Source: Billgrantia montanilacus (lineage in GTDB: Bacteria; Pseudomonadota; Gammaproteobacteria; Pseudomonadales; Halomonadaceae). Taken from it: a DNA stretch of 64,000 nucleotides. The translations under genes were made by a program, and so were the position numbers. This document shows, piece by piece, positions 14,970 through 24,285 of the stretch. The stretch is from positions 5,307-69,306 of the forward strand of contig NZ_QPII01000010.1 of the NCBI RefSeq assembly GCF_003336675.1, given 5' to 3'. How positions within the stretch are numbered: position 1 is the stretch's first letter; every line of letters begins with the position of its first letter. The notes beneath the pieces were generated by a model. It saw only the letters and a program-made list of their open reading frames with translations, was not told the DNA's origin and ran no database searches.

Positions 14970-15380
14970 TCAAACGTACCACTCCAATCCTTCATAGAGG
15001 CTTTTGCGCAGTTCCGCCAGCCGACTTTCGAGATTGCCCGAGTGGATTTCTAGCTTGTGGCCATCCGGATCGAGGAAGTACAGGGAATCGCCTTCGCTGC
15101 AGTTTTCCTTCCAGATCGTTGTGCCCTGCTCGCGAATCGCCTCGCTGCATACGGCAAAGGCTTCCGCATCGACGCTGAAGGCCACGTGGGTGTATTCGGG
15201 CAATGGACCGGAGCGCGTCTCGTCGTCGAGTGACAGGCAGATCCAGTCGTCGCCGGCCAGCAGGTAAGCCCCCTGCGCCCACTTCACGATCGGCTCGAGG
15301 CCCACTACGCGTGTGTAGAAGGCGAATGAGCGTTCGAGATCACGCACCGCAAGCGTCAGATGGTTGATGCCGGTGACCAT
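14970..15380 (-). CDS. fosA: FosA-type fosfomycin glutathione transferase
   Basis: A 136-residue vicinal-oxygen-chelate protein that opens fosfomycin with glutathione using Mn2+ and K+. All ligands of FosA are present with a one-residue offset: His7 (INHLTL), His65 (YTHVAF) and Glu111 (LEIHSG) for the metal; Lys91 and the SEGDS loop (95-99) for K+ and phosphonate; FLDPDGH and the late Arg120 for substrate. Length matches chromosomal FosA proteins. It is the first gene on the minus strand after the YdeI site, next to the damaged acetyltransferase, in an accessory setting. FosA-like chromosomal proteins vary in activity, so resistance is likely but untested. Confidence 0.92.
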   Translation of the reverse strand: MVTGINHLTLAVRDLERSFAFYTRVVGLEPIVKWAQGAYLLAGDDWICLSLDDETRSGPLPEYTHVAFSVDAEAFAVCSEAIREQGTTIWKENCSEGDSLYFLDPDGHKLEIHSGNLESRLAELRKSLYEGLEWYV

Positions 15381-15392
15381 GCCTCGCTCCTT

Positions 15393-15668
15393 TCAGCGGG
15401 ATGCTTCATTCTCGAGAGAACGTATCACCCGGCAGGGATTGTCGCCGGCAAACACATCCTCGGGGATATCCTTGGTCACCACGCTGCCGGCGCCGATGAC
15501 CGAGCGGGCACCGATGGTGACACCGGGGCATAGAATCGCCCCGCCGCCGATCCAGACGTCGTCGCCGAGGGTGATGAGCTTGGCGGCTTCCAGGCCGCCG
15601 CGGCGCTGCTCGGCATCGCGCGGGTCGTAAAGCTCATCGGCCAGCATTTTTTCCTTTTCCGTACGCAT
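15393..15668 (-). pseudogene. Maltose/galactoside-type O-acetyltransferase with a large internal deletion
   Basis: From ATG 15668 the frame gives MRTEKEKMLADELYDPRDAE, the exact opening of maltose-type acetyltransferases, and then jumps to GLEAAKLITLGDDVWIGGGA...GAGSVVTKDIPEDVFAGDNPCRVI, their C-terminal left-handed beta helix. About 95 residues in between, including the catalytic His and most hexapeptide turns, are missing while the frame is kept. The remaining 91 residues cannot form the trimeric active site. Probably an in-frame deletion relic. Confidence 0.85.
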
Positions 15669-15709
15669 CGTTGCCTCATGCTTGATGGCGGCCCGAAGGA
15701 GTGGACCCT

Positions 15710-16027
15710 TCATAAAGACTTCGACAGCCAGTGAGAGAAGTTCTCGTAGCCCAAATCCCTATAAAAACCCACGGCTCTGGTATTGAAGGCCATCACTTCC
15801 AGCTTGATATCTTGTGCACCTTTCCCTTTCGCGTATTCCTCAGCCACGGCCATCAATTTTCGACCCAGCCCTTTGCCACGATAGTGTTCGGTGATCACTA
15901 TCGTGGCAATGTGTCCGCGCGGCCGGGAAGTGAGAAACGGGTACGGCACTGAGCTTGATACAACCACAGCCACAGCACCAATCAAGAAGCCATCTTTGTC
16001 TGCAGCGGCCATCCTAAGCCGGGCCAC
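15710..16027 (-). CDS. GNAT N-acetyltransferase, N-terminally shortened
   Basis: A 105-residue reading from GTG 16027. The core GNAT elements are present: strand 4 GHIATIVITEHYRGKGLGRKLMAVAEEYA holds the acetyl-CoA pyrophosphate loop RGKGLG, followed by IKLEVMAFNTRAVGFYRDLGYE. Typical GNATs are about 150 residues; the first strand and two helices are missing here, and a stop codon lies three codons upstream of the GTG. It is therefore probably a truncated, inactive gene, though a mini-GNAT cannot be excluded. It lies between the acetyltransferase relic and the small YHYH-type gene. Confidence 0.65.
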   Translation of the reverse strand: MARLRMAAADKDGFLIGAVAVVVSSSVPYPFLTSRPRGHIATIVITEHYRGKGLGRKLMAVAEEYAKGKGAQDIKLEVMAFNTRAVGFYRDLGYENFSHWLSKSL

Positions 16028-16041
16028 TTTTCCTCAAGCGT

Positions 16042-16182
16042 TTAATGGCAGTGAACCACACCCGTTCTATTTTCCATATGGCAACATTGCCCAGGCGGCG
16101 AACTCTTCCGGCAACCACCACCATGAGCAAGAGCTGCGCTACTAAAAACCATCAGCGCCACCGCAACGATTATTATTTTCAT
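16042..16182 (-). CDS. Small secreted YHYH-type Cys/His protein
   Basis: A 46-residue protein too short for most gene callers. MKIIIVAVALMVFSSAALA is a clear signal peptide with an ALA-H cleavage site. The mature 27 residues (HGGGCRKSSPPGQCCHMENR then TGVVHCH) end with CHxxxxTGxxHCH, the signature of YHYH-domain peptides, in which the Cys and His residues probably bind a metal. The cell location would be the periplasm. It precedes the truncated GNAT on the same strand by 14 nt. Function unknown; the signal peptide plus motif make a real gene likely. Confidence 0.7.
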   Translation of the reverse strand: MKIIIVAVALMVFSSAALAHGGGCRKSSPPGQCCHMENRTGVVHCH

Positions 16183-16298
16183 GTTTTCTTCACCGCGCCC
16201 TGCGATTTTTGGTAGGCACCGGGCGCATCAGTACCTAACATTGATTAGCTTATTCTACTCCCGTGCAGGAAGCTTTAGCCAAGAGAACCAAACCTGGG

Positions 16299-16382
16299 CG
16301 CCTATCGGCGCCAGTCGCGACGCAAAGTCGGAACGCCGAACCGGGCGCTCCGACAGCGGTGTTTTCTGGCAAGGAGACGAGC
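16299..16382 (+). repeat. Copy of the dispersed GGCGCCAGTCGCGACG repeat
   Basis: GCGCCTATCGGCGCCAGTCG onwards through CGGAACGCCGAACCGGGCGC to GGCAAGGAGACGAGCT. This copy includes the longer tail also present at 20040-20085 and 29120-29155. It lies in the 210-nt gap upstream of the YHYH gene and downstream of the SDR gene, which holds nothing else. Confidence 0.8.
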
Positions 16383-16395
16383 TCATCGCGCCCGA

Positions 16396-17028
16396 TCAGC
16401 GCAGAGCTTCAGCCATATCGCGCTGGCCATCGAGCAGAACGAATTCGCGGTCGACCAGCTCCCGTGCCTGTATCAGGTGCAGCAGGGCATGGGCGACGTT
16501 GGCACGCGAGGCTTCGTTGTTGCCACCAGCTTCCTCTAGTGAGGTGGCCACCCGTTGCGTAGCCGGCTCGTCGGTCAGGCGCCCGGGCTTGAGGATCACA
16601 TGCGGCACCCCGGCCAGGCGCAGATAGGCATCGGCAGCGAACTTGGCGGCCATGTAGGGGCGCAGTTTTTCGGGGGCGTCCAGCGGGTTCTCTGCACGCA
16701 TGGCACTGACCATGAGGAAGCGCGATACGCCTTTCTCGCTGGCAAGCGCAGCGGCACGTATGGCGCCGTGAAGATCGATCAGCAACGTCTTGTCGGGGCC
16801 GGTATGGGGGCCAGAGCCAGCGGTGAAGACTACCTGGTCGCAACCGTCGAAGGCGTGCTCGAGATCGCCTTCAAGGTCGGCGATCACGGTGTCGATGTCA
16901 CGCTCCTGGAACCAGGATTGCTGTCCGGGATCGCGAATCATCGCCCGAATGGGTTCGCCTGCCTGCTCTGCCAGCTCACAAAGCTGGCGGCCGATCTGGC
17001 CATTGGCACCGATGATCAGTGTGGTCAT
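16396..17028 (-). CDS. NAD(P)-binding SDR-type protein (atypical, YwnB-like)
   Basis: A 210-residue protein. The N-terminal GANGQIGRQL (residues 7-16) is the G-x-x-G-x-x-G nucleotide loop, followed by the acidic stretch DTVIADLEGDLEHAFDGCDQVVFTAGSG typical of atypical SDRs that bind NAD(P)H; no clear YxxxK pair, though VSAMRAENPLD...PYMAAKFAAD has a Y-x3-K-like PYMAAK segment. Such proteins act as sugar epimerase/reductase-like or redox-sensing proteins; the substrate is unknown. The gene follows the damaged GlxA-type regulator on the same strand and overlaps its decayed end, so the regulator probably once controlled it. Confidence 0.85.
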   Translation of the reverse strand: MTTLIIGANGQIGRQLCELAEQAGEPIRAMIRDPGQQSWFQERDIDTVIADLEGDLEHAFDGCDQVVFTAGSGPHTGPDKTLLIDLHGAIRAAALASEKGVSRFLMVSAMRAENPLDAPEKLRPYMAAKFAADAYLRLAGVPHVILKPGRLTDEPATQRVATSLEEAGGNNEASRANVAHALLHLIQARELVDREFVLLDGQRDMAEALR

Positions 17029-17051
17029 GAGCCCTCCTTTTGCTCTCGCTT

Positions 17052-17975
17052 TTAGCAGGATAGCAGCTGACGAAATGGGCGCCGAGCCATCTGCCGGCGC
17101 TGGGCGATAGCCCTACGATGCGCGTGAACACCTTGCGGAAGGCGCCGGGGTCGCTATAGCCGACTTCCCAGGCCACGCGGTCAATGGAGGCGTTACCGAA
17201 CTGCAGCAACTCGCGGGCACGGCCCACCCGCAGCCAGGGTGGGCAGTGCCACATCCTTGGCCTGGGTCGCCTGCAGCCAGTGCTGTACCTTGAGCACTGC
17301 CGCATCACCGTGCGTCAATCGAGGGGAAAACACACTGTAGTAGCGCCGTTCCCGGCCGGGAGGATCGACCAGCAGCATGCGTGCCGTCTCGATCATGATC
17401 GTGGGGCCCAGCAGCCGATCCACAAGCCTTAGCCCCAGATCCGTCCAGGCCATGAGCCCTCCGGCCGTAATGACATCACCATCGTCGATGATCAACTGGT
17501 CCGCATCCACGTGAACGTCGGGATAGCGCTGCTGCAGCAATTCGGCATAGGCCCAGTGGGTTGTCATCTTGCGGCCCGCCATCAGGCCGGTGGCCGCCAG
17601 CGGAAAGGCGCCGGCGCAGACCGACCCCAAGGCGACGCCATCCGCATGGCGTTCGCGCAGCCACTCCGACAGCGACAGGACGTCATCCGCCCCGACCGGC
17701 TCGCTCAGCGCAGGTGGAAGGATCAGTGCCGACAGCACGGAGGGAGCCTCAGAGCCACTATCAAACTCGGAACCACTATCGAAAATACGTTCCGGTGCTG
17801 CCTCGGCATTGCTCTGTTGCCAATGCGTCACCCTCAGTGGCGACTCGGATTTCTGAAGATGGGACGAGGCCATACGATTCGCAACACCGAACAGATCGGA
17901 CAGGTCCAGGACAGCCGCCTGCTGTGCCCCTGGATACAGCACGAGACCTATCTCGATCGTCTGCGGTTGCTCCAT
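17052..17975 (-). pseudogene. GlxA-type (DJ-1/PfpI + AraC) transcriptional regulator with deletion and frameshift
   Basis: Residues 1-200 of the first frame (start ATG 17975) form a DJ-1/PfpI-like sensor domain: IEIGLVLYPGAQQAAVLDLSD, GSVCAGAFPLAATGLMAGRKMTTHW with the Cys of the elbow. The AraC part begins (AAVLKVQHWLQATQAKDVALPTLAAG) and then, at about 17232, the sequence jumps into another frame at VGRARELLQFGNASIDRVAW, the second AraC helix-turn-helix. About 20 residues of the first recognition helix are missing and the frame is lost. The C-terminal tail is also blurred by a second likely shift. A full regulator cannot be made. Confidence 0.85.
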
Positions 17976-18323
17976 ATATACCTATGGCCTTCTCGTTGTA
18001 ATCGGTAGTGCCACAGGTTATGGCTCCCAACGTTTTTCAATCAGATATTCCGGAGGGGGCCATCCGAAGCCGGGCCACCTTTTATGCTATATCAAGCGCC
18101 AGGCAGCGTCATCGCTCCCGTTACCGGCTTCCACGGATCAAGTCGCTCAGCCCCAGGAAGCCAATGAGGCGGCTAGCCTTTCCGACGCCCCCGCGAGTGC
18201 TTACTTACCCGCTAACTCTGAGTGTTGCTGGCTTCTTCTATCAAACACGGCCGCAAGATAGCGCCCGCCGGCCTGGCATTGGTCCCAGACCGGCGGGTGC
18301 TGTCTGCAAAGCAGTCGGCCCCG
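17976..18323. other. Intergenic stretch with short repeats
   Basis: No gene seen. At about 18049-18075 GGCCATCCGAAGCCGGGCCA repeats a segment at 16010-16030 (end of the truncated GNAT). A half copy of the TetR-like motif, AGTGCTTACTTACC, is at 18196-18209. Confidence 0.4.
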
Positions 18324-19876
18324 CTATTGCGGCGGCTCGATCACCCAGGGCTCCAGCTCCACCTCGTTCCTGCAGCTGTCATCGACAGGCTCGTTCGGGG
18401 CGTCGAGAAAGGCATTGATCATGGTGGAGCGACACTCATTGACAGGGTTGTGCCCCAGCCCTTGATACTCGACGTACTGCAGGTTGGGCATGGTCTTGCG
18501 AACATGCTCGCTCCAGCGCGTGCCGCAGCAGGGGTCCATCTGGCCATGGATGGCCAGGGCCGGGGTATCCGATACTGGCGGATCGTTATGTTCCGCGGGC
18601 ACGTTACCGTCTTCACCCCACCAGCCGCATACCCACGGGGGCTCGAAGCCCAGAATCGCCGGCTCGGTCTGCACCGCGGCGATCGAGTCTTCGCGGGTGG
18701 GTCGATTCGGGCCCATGTCGTTGCACACATGGGCGAGGAAGTAGCCCAGTGCATAGTTGGGGGCTTCCGGTTCGGGGTCGTACGCTTCGATGAGGAAGAA
18801 CGCCTCTAGCCGCGTGTAGTCGCCCGCCTGGATGTCGGCAAGCAGGCTGGGCAGATCAGCATAGGCCCCGGGCAGCATCAGGTAGAGCGTGTCAAGGAAG
18901 GCGGCTCCGTCGAAGTAGAGCGTTTCGCCATCGCCGGCCTCGCCCCCGACATCGACCACGTAGGGCCTGCCGTCCAGGGTGCGCCGTGCCCGATCGACCG
19001 CCAGCATCCAGTTGGGCAACATCTCGCGGCACGCCTCGTCCTCGGCGGCGCACAGCGCCAGCGTATCGGTGAAGGTCTGCTTGGCGGTGTAGAACTCATC
19101 CACGGGCGCTCGATTGCGCAAATGGTTGAACCAGGGCCAGCCAAGAACCGCGGCGCGAATGCTGTCCGGGTGGTACTGGATGAAGGAGAGCACGGTGCCG
19201 CTGCCCGTCGAGGAGCCGAAGGCGTCAATGACGTCGTACTCCAGCAGCTGACGTATCTCGTCGACGTCACGCGCCACGGCATATTGATTGTACTGGGCGA
19301 CGTCGATGCCCTCGTCGGTGAGCTTCTCGTAGCACGCCTCCACCTCGCTGGTGATCGCTTCCAGGCGCTCCATCGGATTCAGCGACGAGGCAATCGCCGG
19401 TGTGTGGATGATGTTGTGGTAAGGCGACACGGCCGCGTAATCAGGGCACTCCAGCGCCGGCTCGCTATGGATAAAGCCTCGGTGATCCATGGTCACCAGC
19501 GTGCGGTTGCCGATATCCTTGCGCAGCTGTTCCATGTAGTCGCGCAGGCCCAGCGAAGAGTAGCCCGGCCCGCCAGGGAAGAAGAACACCGGCACCTCTT
19601 CCGATTCACCGCTTTCCGGCTCGATCACTGCCACCGGCACCTGGATCCGATTGTCGCCGGGTTCGTCCCAGTTTTCGTGGCCGTAAAGGTGTAGCAATCG
19701 GCGCCCAGCTCTGTGAGCGCTTCGGTAACGCACTCTGTGGATTCCAACCGCGGTATTGTGTCCGACTCATTGGATTGGGCATGAGCGGTGGAATGTGCGA
19801 TGAACAACGTAAGCGAGAGAGCACCTGTCAGGAACCATCCGCGGGGGCGGTCGTACTGCCAGGGAGGGGTAGTCAT
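18324..19876 (-). pseudogene. S33-type alpha/beta hydrolase (tripeptidyl aminopeptidase-like), single frameshift
   Basis: Starting at ATG 19876 the protein has a signal peptide (GWFLTGALSLTLFIAHSTAHAQS) and then ESTECVTEALTELGADCYTF. At about 19684 the frame is lost; it resumes in the next frame with YGHENWDEPGDNRIQVPVAV and runs to 18324. One missing T in the TTT before ACGGCC explains this. The rest is intact: HGGPG-like FFFPGGPGYSSLGLRDY oxyanion segment, DHRGFIHSEPALECPDY, nucleophile AFGSSTGSGTVLSF (Ser), and the C-terminal GLGHNPVNECRS His. Either a recent inactivation or a sequencing error; without the shift it would be a ~515-residue periplasmic peptidase. Confidence 0.8.
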
Positions 19877-19996
19877 GAGATGCCTCCATCACGGTTATTC
19901 TTGCTGTTATCGGGGCTTGCCGATTCAAGCTAGTTAGCCGCCATGGGGGCGTCAAACGGCGATGTGGGGCCCGCTCTCCGCCAGTGGCGCTAGAAC

Positions 19997-20092
19997 CCAG
20001 GCGCCTGGCGGCGCCAGTCGCGACGTAAAGTCGGAACGTCGAACCGGGCGCTCCAACAGCGGTATTCTCTGGCAAGGCGATGAGCTGCCTCA
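19997..20092 (+). repeat. Copy of the dispersed GGCGCCAGTCGCGACG repeat
   Basis: GGCGCCTGGCGGCGCCAGTC followed by GCGACGTAAAGTCGGAACGT and CGAACCGGGCGCTCCAACAG. Together with the adjoining aminotransferase fragment it duplicates 29097-29375. Confidence 0.8.
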
Positions 20093-20295
20093 TCATGGCG
20101 ACTCGAGCGGCTCGGCCTGATAAGCCTCGTGCAGCAGTTCTAGAAAGGTCGGCTCCACCGGCACCGATACCGGGCCGATCCGATGAACGGCAATACCCGG
20201 TGTCCAGGAGTTCATCACCACGGCCCCTTTCAGCGAGGAGAGATCCGATAGTGTTACCGCCTGCGTGCGCTGGGCAATGCCAAGACGCTGCAATT
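20093..20295 (-). pseudogene. 3' fragment of a class IV aminotransferase gene
   Basis: The minus strand ends with QLQRLGIAQRTQAVTLSDLS, SLKGAVVMNSWTPGIAVHRI and LLHEAYQAEPLESP, nearly identical to the last ~67 residues of the intact aminotransferase at 29165-29980. Upstream the fragment is cut exactly at the ISL3 left end (about 20296). The intact copy carries no IS, so this is a duplicated gene end disrupted by transposition. Confidence 0.9.
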
Positions 20296-20973
20296 GGGCT
20301 CTTCGTCGTTGGGTGTGGAATTTGGCCCCGGGGTTGAGCCACGATAGAGCCTCCACGACGACAGGAGGCATGACATGGACGGTACCCAGATTCTGACCCT
20401 CGGCCTGGGCCTTGAAGCGCCCTGGATTCTCAAGGACCAGCACCTGGATACCTCCGTATCACCCCATCGCCTGGACCTCTATGTCGAGGCCAAGCGAGGC
20501 AGCCTCCACCCCTGCCCGGAGTGCGGCAAGGCCTGTCCAGCTCACGACTTCGCCGATAGGACCTGGCGGCACTTGAACTTCTTCCAGCACCACTGCTATC
20601 TGCATGCCCGGGTGTCGCGCACCAAATGCCCGGAGCATGGCGTCAAGCGCATCGAGGTGCCTGGGCACGCCCTGGCAGCGACTTCACTCTGCTGTTCGAG
20701 CAGGCCGCCATGTCGCTCGTCAAGGAGATGCCGGTGCTGGCCGTCTCCCGTCAGTTGAAGATATCTGACAAGCGTCTGTGGCGCATCGTGCACCACTACG
20801 TGGGGCGCATGCTGGGTGAGCTGGCTCTGTCCAGCGTGGCCACCGTCGGCGTGGATGAAACGGCCTCCCGACGCGGTCAGCGCTATGTCACGGTCTTCCT
20901 CGACAGATCGGCAGCCCAGTAGGACGGCTGATCGATCAGGCCAAATCCACATGAAACGTCGAATAACCTTTTT
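20296..20973 (+). mobile_element. ISL3-family insertion sequence, internally deleted
   Basis: Left end GGGCTCTTCGTCGTTGGGTG then TGGAATTTGGCC (20296-20328) and right end, read inverted, AGGTTATTCGACGTTTCATG then TGGATTTGGCC (20936-20972) are imperfect inverted repeats of the same length. Between them lies only the first third of an ISL3 transposase. A full element is about twice as long, so this one has lost its centre and 3' part. Confidence 0.85.
20375..20922 (+). pseudogene. ISL3-family transposase, frameshifted and truncated
   Basis: From ATG 20375 the frame encodes the N-terminal zinc-binding part of an ISL3 transposase: PCPECGKACPAHDFADRTWR, HLNFFQHHCYLHARVSRTKC and PEHGVKRIEVP. At about 20661 one base is missing; the next frame continues WARPGSDFTLLFEQAAMSLV and the helix-turn-helix SRQLKISDKRLWRIVHHYV, then GVDETASRRGQRYVTVFLD with the first catalytic Asp. 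After that the gene stops and the right terminal repeat follows. The remaining catalytic residues are gone. Confidence 0.92.
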
Positions 20974-21610
20974 CATGCCCCCTGTGGGCCGCGCACCGGC
21001 CGGGCTTGCGCGCAATAGCAATCGGACAGCTGTTTATCTTTCCAACCTTCGCCCACGTGACCATCGAGACACCGGTTGATCAGTACATCACGTGGACGCA
21101 GCGACCGGACGCGAATGTCCTGGTAGCCCCATCCCCAGTAATGGTATCCATGGCGGTGTTCATTACCCTGGCGTTATCTCTGTGCACCGGCCTGGCGTTC
21201 GCCTCCACCCTGAGCGATACCAACGACGACGGACGCCGTCAAATATCGGCACGCCTCCCACTGACAGTGAAACGAAGCACACGGCATGAGGCACAACGAT
21301 CTTCGGAAACATGCTCGATAGTCGCACTTCGCCCTCGGAAGGATAAGAAATCCAACGGCCTGTGTGCCGATAGCAGGAAGCGGCTCTGCCTCAAATCACC
21401 GAGGTGGCGCCGGCGCGGCCGACCCGTTCCCAAGGCGACCCTGCACCAGGGCAATCCGGTCGACAACGTGCTTGCCGCGTAGCGCCTTGGACCTCTCGGC
21501 CACCACGAAGCCCTGGTCACGGCTAGCGTCCGGGGCCGCGGCGAACTAGGGGGCAATAAACGCGGCAGGCCAGCAAGGCTGGCCCACCGCTTTGCCAGGA
21601 TGGACTTGAC
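20974..21610. other. Degenerate intergenic stretch
   Basis: About 640 nt with no convincing gene. On the minus strand 21410-21540 a protein-like piece, GFVVAERSKALRGKHVVDRI, resembles the end of an oxidoreductase but has no start or domain. GGGGGCAATAAACG at 21549 is also found at 12586. Confidence 0.4.
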
Positions 21611-22798
21611 CTATTCCGCCGAGGCAGGTACTCCCGCAGGGCCAGAAATCAGTGCGATAGTGGCGGTACCCAGCACAGTCGCAACGGCGGCAATCAGAAA
21701 GATTTCATCGAGCCCAGACATCGACAGCACGATAGCGCCAAGCACCGCGCCAAGACCTATCGCCGCATTAAAGATGGCGACATAGATTGCAGAGGCCGGC
21801 AGGGCGTCATCACCAGCTTCCTTGAGGATCCAAGTCTGGAATCCCACCAAAACAGCAGCGATGGCTCCACCCCAAAGGATCAGCATAAGCGTCGTGCCCC
21901 ACAGGCCCATTACATCCGACATCGTCGACAGCAGCCACAACACCGCCGAAGCCAGGCAGAGGGCTACCACCAGAACCGATTTGAGCCAGCAGTCGATCAG
22001 GCTACCGGTCACCACATTGGCTGCCAGGCCAGCACCACCAAATGCAAGGAGTAGCGGCGCGATCACTGATGGCGTGATATCGCTTTGCGCGGCAAGGTAG
22101 GGCTCAATGTAGGTGAATGCCATGAAATGGGAGGTGACCACAAGCGCAGTGGCGGCAAAGATGCCAAGGAAGCGCGGGTTCGACAGAACGCGCCCCATGG
22201 CAGCGACACCGACACCTTCGACCCCTGGCAACTTAGGCAAGGTGGTGAAGCACACCGCAGCGACGCCAAAGGACAATGCCGCGACAGCAGTAAAGGCGGC
22301 ACGCCAGCCATCGAGGGTGCCAATCAGATTGGCCAGCGGTACACCTAGGACGCTGGCAGCTGAGACACCGCCGAAGATGATCGACGTGGCCAGGCCAACG
22401 CGATGGGGCGGCACGATCTGCGCGCCAATGGTACCGATCATTGCCCAGAAGGCGCCATGCGCCAGCGCACCGATCACGCGCGCCCCCATGAGCGCAGGGA
22501 ACGTCTCGGCCATGGCGGCAACTCCACTGGATAGCGCCAGGATTAGCATCAGAGCCACCAGGAGTGGACGCCGTGGCATGCGGGATAGCACGACAGCAGA
22601 AAACAGCGCCGCAGCGACAGCGATCCAGGCATAGAGAGTCACGATCAGCCCCGCCTGCGAGGTAGGCACCCCGAAATCACTCCCGATATTAGAGAGCAGC
22701 CCGATCGGCGCCAGCTCCGTGGTAACGATAGTGAAACAACCGACGCCAAGGGCCGTTACGGCAACCCAGTCGCGCCAGGTCGTTTTTTGTGCAGACAT
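21611..22798 (-). CDS. MFS exporter, DHA1 (AraJ/sugar-efflux-like) type
   Basis: A 395-residue inner-membrane protein with 12 predicted helices. Motif A appears after helix 2 (LFSAVVLSRMPRRPLLVALM), and the helix 4-5 region GARVIGALAHGAFWAMIGTI is that of the AraJ/NepI/SotB branch, which exports sugars, nucleosides or drugs with proton exchange. It is the third gene of a minus-strand operon behind an aldo/keto reductase and a carboxymuconolactone decarboxylase-like gene, 29 nt after the latter. The context suggests export or tolerance of an aldehyde- or lactone-type compound. Substrate unknown. Confidence 0.88.
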   Translation of the reverse strand: MSAQKTTWRDWVAVTALGVGCFTIVTTELAPIGLLSNIGSDFGVPTSQAGLIVTLYAWIAVAAALFSAVVLSRMPRRPLLVALMLILALSSGVAAMAETFPALMGARVIGALAHGAFWAMIGTIGAQIVPPHRVGLATSIIFGGVSAASVLGVPLANLIGTLDGWRAAFTAVAALSFGVAAVCFTTLPKLPGVEGVGVAAMGRVLSNPRFLGIFAATALVVTSHFMAFTYIEPYLAAQSDITPSVIAPLLLAFGGAGLAANVVTGSLIDCWLKSVLVVALCLASAVLWLLSTMSDVMGLWGTTLMLILWGGAIAAVLVGFQTWILKEAGDDALPASAIYVAIFNAAIGLGAVLGAIVLSMSGLDEIFLIAAVATVLGTATIALISGPAGVPASAE

Positions 22799-22827
22799 GT
22801 CAACCTCCTTTTGCTCTGGCCGTCGAA

Positions 22828-23204
22828 CTAGACGGACGTGAAGGCGGATTTCGCCGCTGTGATGGCATTCATCGATGCAGGGATGCCCGCATAGACCGCC
22901 ACCTGCAGGACGATCTCGACAATCTCTTCGCGAGTCACCCCGGTATTCAATGCGGCGCGCATGTGAAACTCGAGCTGGCCAGGGGCCGTCCCCATTGCAG
23001 CCAGCATAGCGATGGTGAGCATTTCCCGGGCCTTCAGTGGTATCCCTTCACGGGCCACCACGTCGGTAAACGCGAACCCCAGCAGTATCTCGGTCGCATC
23101 GCCATGAAACCCATCGAGGTTTTCCGCAACGCGTTCAGGTGCGCCTGGCTCGAGCCATTCGAGTAGGGCTAACGCCTGGGTGCGACGATCAGTGGGTGTA
23201 GCAC

Positions 23205-23208
<4 letters not shown>
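22828..23208 (-). CDS. Carboxymuconolactone decarboxylase-family protein
   Basis: A 126-residue protein of the CMD/AhpD fold. The core [20 protein letters not shown], then [30 protein letters not shown] carries the family His and the LNxGVTxEEIxE helix. It lacks the AhpD CxxC, so it is closer to gamma-carboxymuconolactone decarboxylase, but stand-alone members next to aldo/keto reductases often have other, unproven roles. Its ATG overlaps the stop of the reductase (ATGA), showing translational coupling. Confidence 0.88.
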
Positions 23209-24188
<980 letters not shown>

Positions 24189-24265
24189 GTCTGCCTCCTT
24201 GATGATTCGGACTGCAGCGTGACAGAATCGAAAAATGGAAAAAACGAACGATACTGGCAAAAGGA

Positions 24266-24281
24266 TTTCCATTATCGGAAA
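24266..24281. promoter_or_regulatory. Palindrome TTTCCATTATCGGAAA before the LysR gene
   Basis: A 16-bp inverted repeat in the 97-nt divergent region, ending 4 nt before the preferred LysR start. A very similar palindrome lies upstream of the AfsA operon (25254-25269). Likely operator of the LysR protein or a partner. Confidence 0.45.
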
Positions 24282-24285
24282 CGAT

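Noticed and set aside
21006..21482. A plus-strand frame with an apparent signal peptide
   Set aside because: The hydrophobic stretch is not followed by a protein-like mature part and no ribosome site is seen; the region after the ISL3 remnant looks degenerate.
12586..21562. GGGGGCAATAAACG at 12586 and 21549 as an attachment site pair
   Set aside because: Only 14 nt are shared, and no integrase or prophage genes lie between; probably chance or a repeat edge.
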